From NCBI GenBank assembly GCA_052032225.1, contig JBPEWY010000023.1, positions 1 to 10,606 on the forward strand: DNA of 10,606 nucleotides, given 5' to 3'. Source of the DNA: JBPEWY01 sp052032225 (GTDB lineage: Bacteria; Bacteroidota; Bacteroidia; Flavobacteriales; Flavobacteriaceae). This document shows, one piece after another, positions 1 to 5,864 of the stretch (position 1 is its first letter; each line of letters starts with the position of its first letter). The notes under the pieces were generated by a model. That model saw only the letters and a list, made by a program, of their open reading frames with translations, was not told where the DNA came from and made no database searches. The position numbers and the translations under genes are program-made.

Positions 1-890
1 GGTTAAACACTCCATCAGAAACATTAAACGGGGTAGATAACCGTCCGGTGTATTCAAACTCAGATAAATCGCAAATTTTTGGCGGACCAACAAGTGCGTA
101 CGTATTCTCTAATTCTGATAAAGGAAGAATTTGGAATGCGGTTGTAAAAGCACAAAAAACATTTGATAACGGTCTGTACACCAGTTTAGCTTATAGCTAC
201 TTAAACTCTAAAGATGTAAACTCTATTGAAGCAGAAATTACAGGAGACGCCTTTGTAGCTAATGCTGTAGTAGGTAATGCCAATGCCGATGTTTTATCGT
301 ACTCTAAGTATGGAGATACACACAGAATTATCGGTGTAATTTCTAAATCGTTTAAAACCGGTACAACCATCTCTACGTTCTTTGAGTATGCTCAAGGAGG
401 GCGTTACAACTACATTTATGGTGGCGATTTAAATAATGATGGTTCTGCCATAAACGATTTATTATACATTCCAACAGCAGCTGAGGTTAACCAAATGAAC
501 TTTAGTGGTCCTGGTCAAGCAGAAGCTTTTGAGGCATTCATTCAGCAAGATGATTATTTACGTGAAAACAGAGGTAAATATGCTGAGCGTTATGCTGCTT
601 TAGCACCTTGGAGAGGTCGTTGGGATCTTAAAATTTTACAAGACATTAAATTAGGAGATAAAAACAAACTACAATTAAGTTTAGATGTTCTTAACTTCGG
701 AAACTTAATCAACTCAGATTGGGGTGTAGTTCAAGAGCCTACAAATACTCAAGTTTTAGGAGTAACTGTAGATAGCAACAATAACCCAACATATACTTTT
801 GATCCTAATTTAACAGAAACATTTAGTTACGACTCTAGCTTACAATCTAGATGGCAAGCACAATTTGGAGTTCGTTACACCTTTAACTAA
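1..890 (+). CDS. TonB-dependent receptor (Oar-like), C-terminal part, 5' end outside window
   Basis: The reading frame is open from base 3, so this is the 3' end of a longer gene; the GTG at 48 is an internal Val codon, not a start. About 295 residues are visible. They show the alternating polar/aromatic pattern of outer-membrane beta strands, an Asn/Asp-rich turn (GGDLNNDGS, near 419-452) followed by NDLLYIP, and the end QFGVRYTFN with aromatic residues at the extreme C-terminus, as in beta-barrel proteins. The GGD-(I/L)N-x-DGS...NDL-(I/L)YIP pattern is one I associate with Oar-type receptors of Bacteroidota, which carry an N-terminal carboxypeptidase-regulatory-like domain and a plug. Those parts lie outside the window, so the substrate cannot be inferred. 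A strong terminator follows 22 bases after the stop, so this is the last gene of its transcript. Confidence 0.8.
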   Translation, partial: LNTPSETLNGVDNRPVYSNSDKSQIFGGPTSAYVFSNSDKGRIWNAVVKAQKTFDNGLYTSLAYSYLNSKDVNSIEAEITGDAFVANAVVGNANADVLSYSKYGDTHRIIGVISKSFKTGTTISTFFEYAQGGRYNYIYGGDLNNDGSAINDLLYIPTAAEVNQMNFSGPGQAEAFEAFIQQDDYLRENRGKYAERYAALAPWRGRWDLKILQDIKLGDKNKLQLSLDVLNFGNLINSDWGVVQEPTNTQVLGVTVDSNNNPTYTFDPNLTETFSYDSSLQSRWQAQFGVRYTFN

Positions 891-911
891 GCATAAAAAA
901 TAGTATTTTTG

Positions 912-939
912 AACCGCCCTTAAATAGGGCGGTTTTTTT
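912..939 (+). terminator. Rho-independent terminator of the receptor gene
   Basis: A 9-bp perfect stem pairs AACCGCCCT (912-920) with AGGGCGGTT (926-934) around the loop TAAAT, followed by a T run (933-939). It is G/C-rich against an A/T-rich background. It lies between the receptor stop at 890 and the next start at 957, so it separates the two transcription units. Confidence 0.93.
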
Positions 940-956
940 ATACATAAATTTTAAAA

Positions 957-1427
957 ATGAAGTACAGAAGGCTAACAAAAGAGCAATTTGAAGAGCTACA
1001 CCAAGAGTTTATAAATTTTTTAGCTACACAATCTATCACTGCCGATGAGTGGGAGCAAATAAAAAAAGAAAAACCTAAAGTTGCAGAGCAAGAACTAGAC
1101 GTGTTTAGCGATTTAATTTGGGAAGGTGTTTTACCAAATGTTAAATACTTAGAAAACATATCGGCACAACAAATGCATTTGTTTCATTTAACCGATAAAG
1201 AAATGAAACTAATTGCTATTAGAGTTAATAACCCCAGTATAGATTTAACTACAAAAGAAGGTTTTGCGTGGTTTAAGAAAAACTTTATGACAGATAGCGT
1301 AGAAATCATGCAAGCCTCTAAAGCATATAGTGAAGACAAAAACTTAGATAAATTTAATCTCATAGAAAAAGGAGCAGTAATTACCAAAGGAGAGCTATAC
1401 CGATGGTTTGAAGAAATCTTATCCTGA
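957..1427 (+). CDS. Conserved hypothetical protein, probably DUF6495 family
   Basis: This gene encodes 156 residues starting at the ATG at 957, which is preceded by an A/T-rich stretch with no Shine-Dalgarno sequence, as usual in Bacteroidota. It is a soluble, charged protein without Cys, signal peptide or membrane segment. The N-terminus is mostly helical and charged (RLTKEQFEELHQEFINFLATQ, residues 5-25), and Trp occurs at 32, 55, 105 and 150. I recall similar proteins annotated as DUF6495 in flavobacteria, beside hisS; that assignment is from memory. The function is unknown. It follows the receptor terminator by only 18 bases, and hisS starts 78 bases downstream in the same direction, so the two may be cotranscribed. 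A TAAATTTT (945-952) resembles the -7 box with one mismatch, but it sits so close to the ATG that it would give an almost leaderless transcript. Confidence 0.8.
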   Translation: MKYRRLTKEQFEELHQEFINFLATQSITADEWEQIKKEKPKVAEQELDVFSDLIWEGVLPNVKYLENISAQQMHLFHLTDKEMKLIAIRVNNPSIDLTTKEGFAWFKKNFMTDSVEIMQASKAYSEDKNLDKFNLIEKGAVITKGELYRWFEEILS

Positions 1428-1505
1428 TTTTTTAAAACACCCAAAAGTTAAGATATTTGCTAGCGCATAACTCTCTTTTAAATTTTAAAGCAAAAGCAGA
1501 ATTTT

Positions 1506-2882
1506 ATGGCCCAGAAACCAAGTATACCAAAAGGAACTCGCGATTTTTCTCCACAAGAAGTTGCTAAAAGAAATTATATAATTACTACCATAAAAAAACA
1601 TTTTGAGGTATTTGGTTTTAGGCCTATTGAGACTCCATCGTTTGAGAATTTAGAAACGTTAACCGGAAAGTATGGAGAAGAAGGCGATAGGTTAATTTTT
1701 AAAATTTTAAACTCTGGCGATTATCTATCTAAAGTAGATGATAATGTTTATCAGCAAAAAGATAGTGCTAAATTAACTCCAAAAATATCTGAAAAAGCAT
1801 TACGCTACGATTTAACAGTACCTTTTGCCAGATATGTGGTTATGCACCAGCATGAGATAGATTTTCCGTTTAAACGCTACCAAATACAGCCGGTTTGGAG
1901 AGCCGATAGACCACAAAAAGGAAGGTTTAGAGAATTTTATCAGTGTGACGCAGATGTGGTAGGTTCTACTTCACTATGGCAAGAAGTAGAGTTTATACAA
2001 TTGTATGATGCTGTATTTAGTAGTTTACAATTAAACGGAGTAACAATTAAGCTTAATCACCGAAAAATTTTAACAGGGATAGCCGAAGTAATCGGGGCAA
2101 AAGATAAATTAATAGATTTTACGGTTGCTTTAGATAAGCTTGATAAAATTGGTGAAGAGGGCGTTAAAAAAGAAATGCTCAGCAAAGGTATAGCGCAAGA
2201 GGCCATTACTAAACTACAGCCACTGTTTAGCTTCTCTGGAGACAATGCAAAAAAACTAGAAGATTTAGAGCAAATGCTACAAAGCTCTCAGGAAGGATTG
2301 ACAGGAGTAACCGATTTAAAATTTATTATAAATACTATTAAAGACTTAGGATTAAAAACCGCTAATGTTACTATAGATGTTACTTTAGCGCGTGGCTTAA
2401 ACTACTATACCGGAGCCATTTTTGAGGTAGCTGCCCCGTCACAAGTTAAGCTCGGCTCTATTGGAGGAGGAGGAAGGTATGATGACCTTACCGGTATTTT
2501 TGGGTTAAAGGGAATGAGTGGTATAGGTATATCGTTCGGGTTAGATAGAATATATTTAGCTTTAGAAGAGCTAAATCTGTTCCCTGAAACTGTTTCAGAT
2601 ACGTTAGATGTCTTGTTTATTAATTTTGGAGCATCAGAAGCGTTGCAAGCTTTAAAAGCGGTAACATTTTTAAGAAATAAAGGGATAAAAGCAGATTTAT
2701 ATCCAGATACAGCAAAAATGAAAAAGCAGTTTCAGTATGCTAATAAGCGTAATGTGCCTAAAGTAGTTTTAATTGGTACAGAAGAGCTGCAAAACAACAC
2801 TTTCGTGTTAAAAAACATGGAAACAGGAACACAAGAAACCTATAATTTTTCTGAATTAGAAAAAGTTTTTTTACCCAACTAA
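1506..2882 (+). CDS. hisS: Histidine--tRNA ligase (HisRS)
   Basis: This class II aminoacyl-tRNA synthetase charges tRNA-His in the cytoplasm using ATP. The 458-residue protein starts at ATG 1506 with the typical IPKGTRDF opening. Motif 1 lies near residues 35-50, motif 2 is the GRFREFYQCD stretch (139-148), the histidine-binding signatures are ARGLNYYTG (295-303, with Arg296 at the position of the catalytic Arg of E. coli HisRS) and GGGGRYDDL (320-328), and motif 3 is GIGISFGLDR (339-348). Residues from about 365 to the end form the anticodon-binding domain. Most bacterial enzymes read RGLDYY where this one has RGLNYY. It is somewhat longer than the E. coli enzyme (about 424). Its TAA stop overlaps the opposing stop of the hydrolase gene. 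The 78-base gap upstream holds only a weak -7-like GATATTTG (1452-1459). Confidence 0.97.
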   Translation: MAQKPSIPKGTRDFSPQEVAKRNYIITTIKKHFEVFGFRPIETPSFENLETLTGKYGEEGDRLIFKILNSGDYLSKVDDNVYQQKDSAKLTPKISEKALRYDLTVPFARYVVMHQHEIDFPFKRYQIQPVWRADRPQKGRFREFYQCDADVVGSTSLWQEVEFIQLYDAVFSSLQLNGVTIKLNHRKILTGIAEVIGAKDKLIDFTVALDKLDKIGEEGVKKEMLSKGIAQEAITKLQPLFSFSGDNAKKLEDLEQMLQSSQEGLTGVTDLKFIINTIKDLGLKTANVTIDVTLARGLNYYTGAIFEVAAPSQVKLGSIGGGGRYDDLTGIFGLKGMSGIGISFGLDRIYLALEELNLFPETVSDTLDVLFINFGASEALQALKAVTFLRNKGIKADLYPDTAKMKKQFQYANKRNVPKVVLIGTEELQNNTFVLKNMETGTQETYNFSELEKVFLPN

Positions 2883-4093
2883 AAAGCCTCTGTTTCTATA
2901 ATTACATTACTTTGTAAGGTTTTATGAACCGGACATTTGGCAGCAATTTCTAATAAACGTTCTTTTTGTTGCTGAGTTAAATCTCCAACAAATTCTATCT
3001 TTTTTACTAAGTGGTCTATTTTGGTGGGTTTGTTATTTATAACCAAATGTTCACTATGCTTTTTAGAGTGTGTAATGTAGGTATAAACTTCGTCTAAAGA
3101 CCAGTTTTTTTGCTGGGCATACATTTTTAATGTCATTACTGTACAGGCGGCTAGCGAAGCACTTAGCAAATCGTAAGGAGACGGGCCCAAATCTGCTCCA
3201 CCAACATCTTCAGGTTCATCGGCTATTAAACTATGTTTTTGGGTTTGAATGTAGGTTGTATACGTATCTTCTTTTACATTTAAATGAGCTACTAATTGCT
3301 CTCCTTTTGTTGGTAACATCTGGTTATCTTTAAAGGGCAAATATTTATTAACCCATGTAGCAATTAAATTACCCGCATAAATACTGTCTTCTGGATTTGT
3401 TAAAAGATGGTCTGCCTGATCTAAACTGATAAAACTTTTTGGGTGATGAGCATTGTTATAAAGCATACGAGCATTTTCTACACCTACAATAGTGTCTAAA
3501 GGAGCATGCATTATTAAAATAGGTTTCCTTAAACTCTTTGTAATTTCCGGCAGATTGGTTTGGCTAAAATCATCAACAAAATCATTGTCAATTTTAAACG
3601 GTCTTCCTCCAATATTAACTTTAATTTCTCCTTTTTCTTCTATATCATCTAAAGCATGAGAAAAATGTTTTGTAACGTGGTTTACTGTTGCCGGTGCACC
3701 TATAGTTACAACTGCCTTTATGTTGTTTAGTTTAGAAGCTGCTACAATTGCTGCAGCACCACCTAAAGAATGTCCTATAAGTAAAGAAGGTGTTTTATTT
3801 TGATTTAGTAAAAAATTGTTAACTGTTTCTACATCAGAAACATTAGCAGAAAAATGACTATCTGAAAAATCTCCTTCACTTTTACCTAAGCCTGTAAAAT
3901 CAAAACGTAATACCCCAAAACCGTTATTTGTTAGCGCTCTACTTATATTTTTTACTGCTTTGTAATTGCTGCTGCAGGTAAAGCAATGAAGCAAAATAGC
4001 GTAATAATTAGGTTTTTTATTAGCTGGTAAATCTAAATGAGCGTGTAGTGCTATCCCCTTAGCGTTTTCAATTTTAATGATATCACTTCTCAT
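2879..4093 (-). CDS. Bifunctional alpha/beta-hydrolase / OsmC-family protein
   Basis: Two domains are fused in one 404-residue chain. Residues 1-255 form an alpha/beta hydrolase with the nucleophile elbow GHSLGG (Ser109), a probable acid at Asp200 (MHAPLD) and His229 (QADHL), giving a complete catalytic triad. Residues from about 265 to the end form an OsmC/Ohr-like domain with the two redox cysteines in their usual settings, Cys317 (LAACTVMT) and Cys387 (AKCPVH). OsmC-type domains reduce organic hydroperoxides or related thiol-reactive compounds; the hydrolase substrate is unknown, possibly an ester or acyl compound. It is the third gene of the msrB-msrA operon, starting only 3 bases after the msrA stop, which suggests a role in oxidative-damage response. 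No signal peptide is seen, so it is probably cytoplasmic. The C-terminal stop TAG interlocks with the hisS stop and there is no terminator hairpin at this junction. Confidence 0.92.
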   Translation of the reverse strand: MRSDIIKIENAKGIALHAHLDLPANKKPNYYAILLHCFTCSSNYKAVKNISRALTNNGFGVLRFDFTGLGKSEGDFSDSHFSANVSDVETVNNFLLNQNKTPSLLIGHSLGGAAAIVAASKLNNIKAVVTIGAPATVNHVTKHFSHALDDIEEKGEIKVNIGGRPFKIDNDFVDDFSQTNLPEITKSLRKPILIMHAPLDTIVGVENARMLYNNAHHPKSFISLDQADHLLTNPEDSIYAGNLIATWVNKYLPFKDNQMLPTKGEQLVAHLNVKEDTYTTYIQTQKHSLIADEPEDVGGADLGPSPYDLLSASLAACTVMTLKMYAQQKNWSLDEVYTYITHSKKHSEHLVINNKPTKIDHLVKKIEFVGDLTQQQKERLLEIAAKCPVHKTLQSNVIIETEAF

Positions 4094-4096
4094 AAA

Positions 4097-4636
4097 TTAT
4101 GATTTTAATTTGTTAGCATGCATAGCTCTAAGTTTACTAAGCTTAGGAGCAATAACAAAAGAGCAATATCCTTGGTTTGGGTTGTTTTTGTAATAGTTTT
4201 GATGATACGATTCTGCTTCGTAAAATTTAGTATACGGACTTAACTCTGTAACAATTTTATCACTATAATATGCTTGCATTTTAATCATAACATCTTGCGC
4301 AATTTGCTTTTGCGTTTCGTTATGATAAAATATAACAGAACGGTATTGTGTTCCTACATCTGCACCCTGTCGATTTAGTGTTGTAGGATCATGCGATGTA
4401 AAAAATATATATAAAATATCTTGATACGATATAACCTCTGGATTGTAATGTATTTGAACAACCTCTGCATGCCCTGTAAGTCCAGAACAGACCTCTCTGT
4501 AAGTTGGTTTTCCGGGAGCTACACCTCCTGAGTACCCTGAGACTACATTCTCTACACCTTTAACTTCCTGAAAAACGGCTTCTAAACACCAAAAACACCC
4601 TCCGCCTAAAGTAGCTATTTCTAAATTACTATGCAT
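4097..4636 (-). CDS. msrA: Peptide-methionine (S)-S-oxide reductase MsrA
   Basis: MsrA reduces the S-epimer of methionine sulfoxide, free or in proteins, through a Cys sulfenic acid intermediate that is recycled by thioredoxin. The 179-residue protein carries the defining GCFWC motif with catalytic Cys14, then the typical GYSGG (34-38), TGHAEVVQ (54-61), the DPTTLNRQGADVGTQYRS stretch (83-100) and a C-terminal YHQNY...NPNQGYC. Cys158 there probably acts as the resolving cysteine, by analogy with short MsrA proteins that have one C-terminal resolving Cys. The start is the ATG at 4636, which lies inside the end of msrB, so the genes overlap by 8 bases and are probably translationally coupled. 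There is no signal peptide, so it acts in the cytoplasm. Confidence 0.97.
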   Translation of the reverse strand: MHSNLEIATLGGGCFWCLEAVFQEVKGVENVVSGYSGGVAPGKPTYREVCSGLTGHAEVVQIHYNPEVISYQDILYIFFTSHDPTTLNRQGADVGTQYRSVIFYHNETQKQIAQDVMIKMQAYYSDKIVTELSPYTKFYEAESYHQNYYKNNPNQGYCSFVIAPKLSKLRAMHANKLKS

Positions 4637-5087
4637 TCTCAGATTCTTTTATGTGGTTAAGTGCTACCGAATTAATACAATAACGTAATCCGCTGGGTGG
4701 TGGCCCATCAGGAAATACATGTCCTAAATGTGCATCACAAGTATTACAAAGCGTTTCAACCCTAACCATACCATACGAAGTGTCTTTTACGTATTTAATG
4801 GCATTAGGTTTAATGGGTTGCGTAAAACTTGGCCAGCCTGTACCAGAATCAAACTTAATGGTAGCATCAAACAACGGCGTGTTGCAGCAAATACAGCTAT
4901 ATTTTCCCGGCTCAAAAGATGCACATAATGCTCCGCTATGAGGGGCTTCAGTTCCTTTTAAGCGAGTAACAGCAAACTGCTCTGTAGTTAAAATAGTTTT
5001 CCACTCTTCGGTTGTTTTTTGAACTCTTGTATCAGGTTTCGGATTTCCGTTTACGGTAAAATGTATAATATCTTTCCAGGTAAGCAT
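4629..5087 (-). CDS. msrB: Peptide-methionine (R)-S-oxide reductase MsrB
   Basis: MsrB reduces the R-epimer of methionine sulfoxide, the complement of MsrA. The 152-residue protein has the two zinc-binding CxxC pairs (Cys65/Cys68 and Cys114/Cys117), the family signature DSGTGWPSF (80-88), HLGHVFPDGP (120-129) and the catalytic Cys137 in RYCINS. Thr replaces the Cys found in GCGWPSF enzymes, so the resolving cysteine must be elsewhere; Cys55 (SGALC) is a candidate, or thioredoxin may reduce Cys137 directly. It is the first gene of a three-gene minus-strand operon. The start at 5087 fits the family's usual N-terminal length, and no signal peptide is visible. Upstream, only a poor promoter match was found (one-mismatch -7 near 5124-5131 without a well-spaced -33). 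Confidence 0.96.
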   Translation of the reverse strand: MLTWKDIIHFTVNGNPKPDTRVQKTTEEWKTILTTEQFAVTRLKGTEAPHSGALCASFEPGKYSCICCNTPLFDATIKFDSGTGWPSFTQPIKPNAIKYVKDTSYGMVRVETLCNTCDAHLGHVFPDGPPPSGLRYCINSVALNHIKESENA

Positions 5088-5178
5088 AAAAAATGTTTTG
5101 CAAGTGTTGGTCTAAAAAAGTACCAAAAGTTTACATTAATAGTACAAAAAAGCGAAGTGAAATAAAAGAAATAATAAA

Positions 5179-5206
5179 AAAGGCTTCACATTTTTGTGAA
5201 GCCTTT
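5179..5206 (-). terminator. Rho-independent terminator after the CAU tRNA
   Basis: A 12-bp stem pairs AAAGGCTTCACA (5179-5190) with TGTGAAGCCTTT (5195-5206) around a TTTT loop. Read on the minus strand it is followed by a T-rich tract (5178 downwards). It starts 6 bases beyond the tRNA 3' end, so it ends the tRNA transcript before the msrB promoter region. On the plus strand it is followed by only a short T run, so it may act weakly there. Confidence 0.88.
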
Positions 5207-5212
5207 AATTTG

Positions 5213-5286
5213 TAGCGAGGACGAGATTTGAACTCGTGACCTCCGGGTTATGAATCCGACGCTCTAACCAACTGAGCTACCTCGCC
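5213..5286 (-). tRNA. tRNA-Met (anticodon CAU)
   Basis: The 74-base cloverleaf reads on the minus strand: acceptor GGCGAGG/CCTCGCT, D arm GCTC-AGTTGGTTA-GAGC, anticodon loop TTCATAA, variable region AGGTC, T arm ACGAG-TTCAAAT-CTCGT and discriminator A73. CCA is not encoded. The acceptor ends in a G1-U72 wobble and the anticodon stem (TCGGA/CCCGG) has an A31-C39 mismatch next to the loop. The initiator hallmark of three G-C pairs (GGG/CCC) at 29-31/39-41 is absent, so an elongator tRNA-Met is most likely; an Ile-accepting CAU tRNA, whose C34 becomes lysidine, cannot be fully excluded. It stands alone with its own promoter and terminator. Confidence 0.94.
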
Positions 5287-5307
5287 ATTGCTCTTGTAAA
5301 GCGGGTG

Positions 5308-5315
5308 CAAATATA
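5308..5315 (-). promoter_or_regulatory. Probable -7 box of the tRNA promoter
   Basis: The minus strand reads TATATTTG, an exact match to the Bacteroidota -7 consensus TAnnTTTG. Transcription would start near 5302, about 16 bases before the tRNA 5' end at 5286, which is a sensible leader. No clear TTG is found at the -33 spacing (the site is T-rich), so the call rests on the -7 box and its position. Confidence 0.6.
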
Positions 5316-5372
5316 TAATATCTTTTTTTGTTTTTAAAAAGATTACCCAACAAAAAATTTATACCTTTTCTT

Positions 5373-5401
5373 TTGTACTTTTTAATTAATATATATATTA
5401 G
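5373..5401 (+). promoter_or_regulatory. Probable promoter of the START-like gene
   Basis: TTG (5373-5375) is followed after 18 bases by TATATTAG (5394-5401), one mismatch from TAnnTTTG. The predicted start near 5407 leaves a leader of about 16 bases before the ATG at 5423. A short inverted repeat, TTAGG-CTCAA-CCTAA (5398-5412), lies over the predicted start site; it may be chance or a small operator. The promoter is divergent from that of the tRNA. Confidence 0.5.
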
Positions 5402-5422
5402 GCTCAACCTAAATAACTACCA

Positions 5423-5806
5423 ATGGAAGACAAAGTTAAGTATGAATTAGAATTTGTAATACAATCTTCTCCTCAACTCTTATACCAGTATTTATCTACA
5501 CCATCAGGGCTATCAGAGTGGTTTGCAGATAATGTAAATTCTCGTGGAGAAATTTTTACTTTTATTTGGGATGAATCAGAAGAACAAGCCAAATTAGTAA
5601 AAAAGAAAAGTGGCGAGATGGTTAAATTTAGGTGGTTAGAAAGTGACGATGATAGTTATTTTGAATTTAGAATTGTTGTAGATGAAATCACCAAAGATGT
5701 ATCGTTAATGATTACAGATTTTGCCGAAGAAGATGAGCTTGAAGAAGCTAAATTATTATGGGAAAATCAGATTTCAGATTTAAAACAAATTTTAGGTTCA
5801 GCTTAG
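5423..5806 (+). CDS. START-like / AHSA1-like domain protein
   Basis: This gene encodes a 127-residue single-domain protein. The N-terminal strand YELEFVIQSSP followed by LYQYLSTPSGLSEWFADNV (20-38) is the characteristic helix-and-turn of the SRPBCC/AHSA1 helix-grip fold, which encloses a hydrophobic cavity. The middle gives alternating strands rich in Trp and Phe (FTFIWDE, VKFRWLE, YFEFRIV), and the last 25 residues form the long C-terminal helix that closes the cavity. Members bind small hydrophobic ligands or act with Hsp90-type chaperones; no ligand can be named here. Bacteroidota have a conserved small START-like family beside the class IV aminotransferase gene, recalled from memory. The protein is acidic and soluble. 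A terminator follows 31 bases after the stop. Confidence 0.85.
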   Translation: MEDKVKYELEFVIQSSPQLLYQYLSTPSGLSEWFADNVNSRGEIFTFIWDESEEQAKLVKKKSGEMVKFRWLESDDDSYFEFRIVVDEITKDVSLMITDFAEEDELEEAKLLWENQISDLKQILGSA

Positions 5807-5837
5807 TTAAAAGACTCAATATTAAAAAGTATCTTTG
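5807..5837 (+). promoter_or_regulatory. Probable promoter of the aminotransferase gene, overlapping a terminator
   Basis: TATCTTTG (5830-5837) matches TAnnTTTG exactly. A half-matching -33 TTA lies at 5807-5809 with a 20-base spacer. The predicted start near 5842 is inside the left arm of the terminator stem, so RNA begun here lacks part of the hairpin and could pass through. The leader to the ATG at 5865 would be about 22 bases. Confidence 0.55.
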
Positions 5838-5864
5838 GCCTTGTTAAAAAACAAGGCTTTTTTT
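5838..5864 (+). terminator. Terminator of the START-like gene, abutting the next start codon
   Basis: An 8-bp stem, GCCTTGTT (5838-5845) with AACAAGGC (5850-5857), surrounds an AAAA loop and is followed by seven T (5858-5864). The ATG of the next gene begins at the very next base, 5865. Confidence 0.85.

Noticed and set aside
938..1159. Small antisense open frames, for example opposite the hypothetical gene and opposite fmt and the hydrolase gene
   Set aside because: They overlap well-supported genes, have no recognisable motifs or start signals, and are explained as shadows of the coding strand in A/T-rich DNA.
5124..5147. Possible msrB promoter on the minus strand
   Set aside because: The -7-like box has one mismatch and the nearest TTG is only about 13 bases away, too close for the 19-base spacing; not strong enough to list.
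5835..5864. An in-frame TTG at 5835 that would lengthen the aminotransferase by 10 residues
   Set aside because: The added codons are exactly the terminator stem and T run, and homologues begin with M-(V/I)-N-(F/Y)-NGN, which matches ATG 5865.
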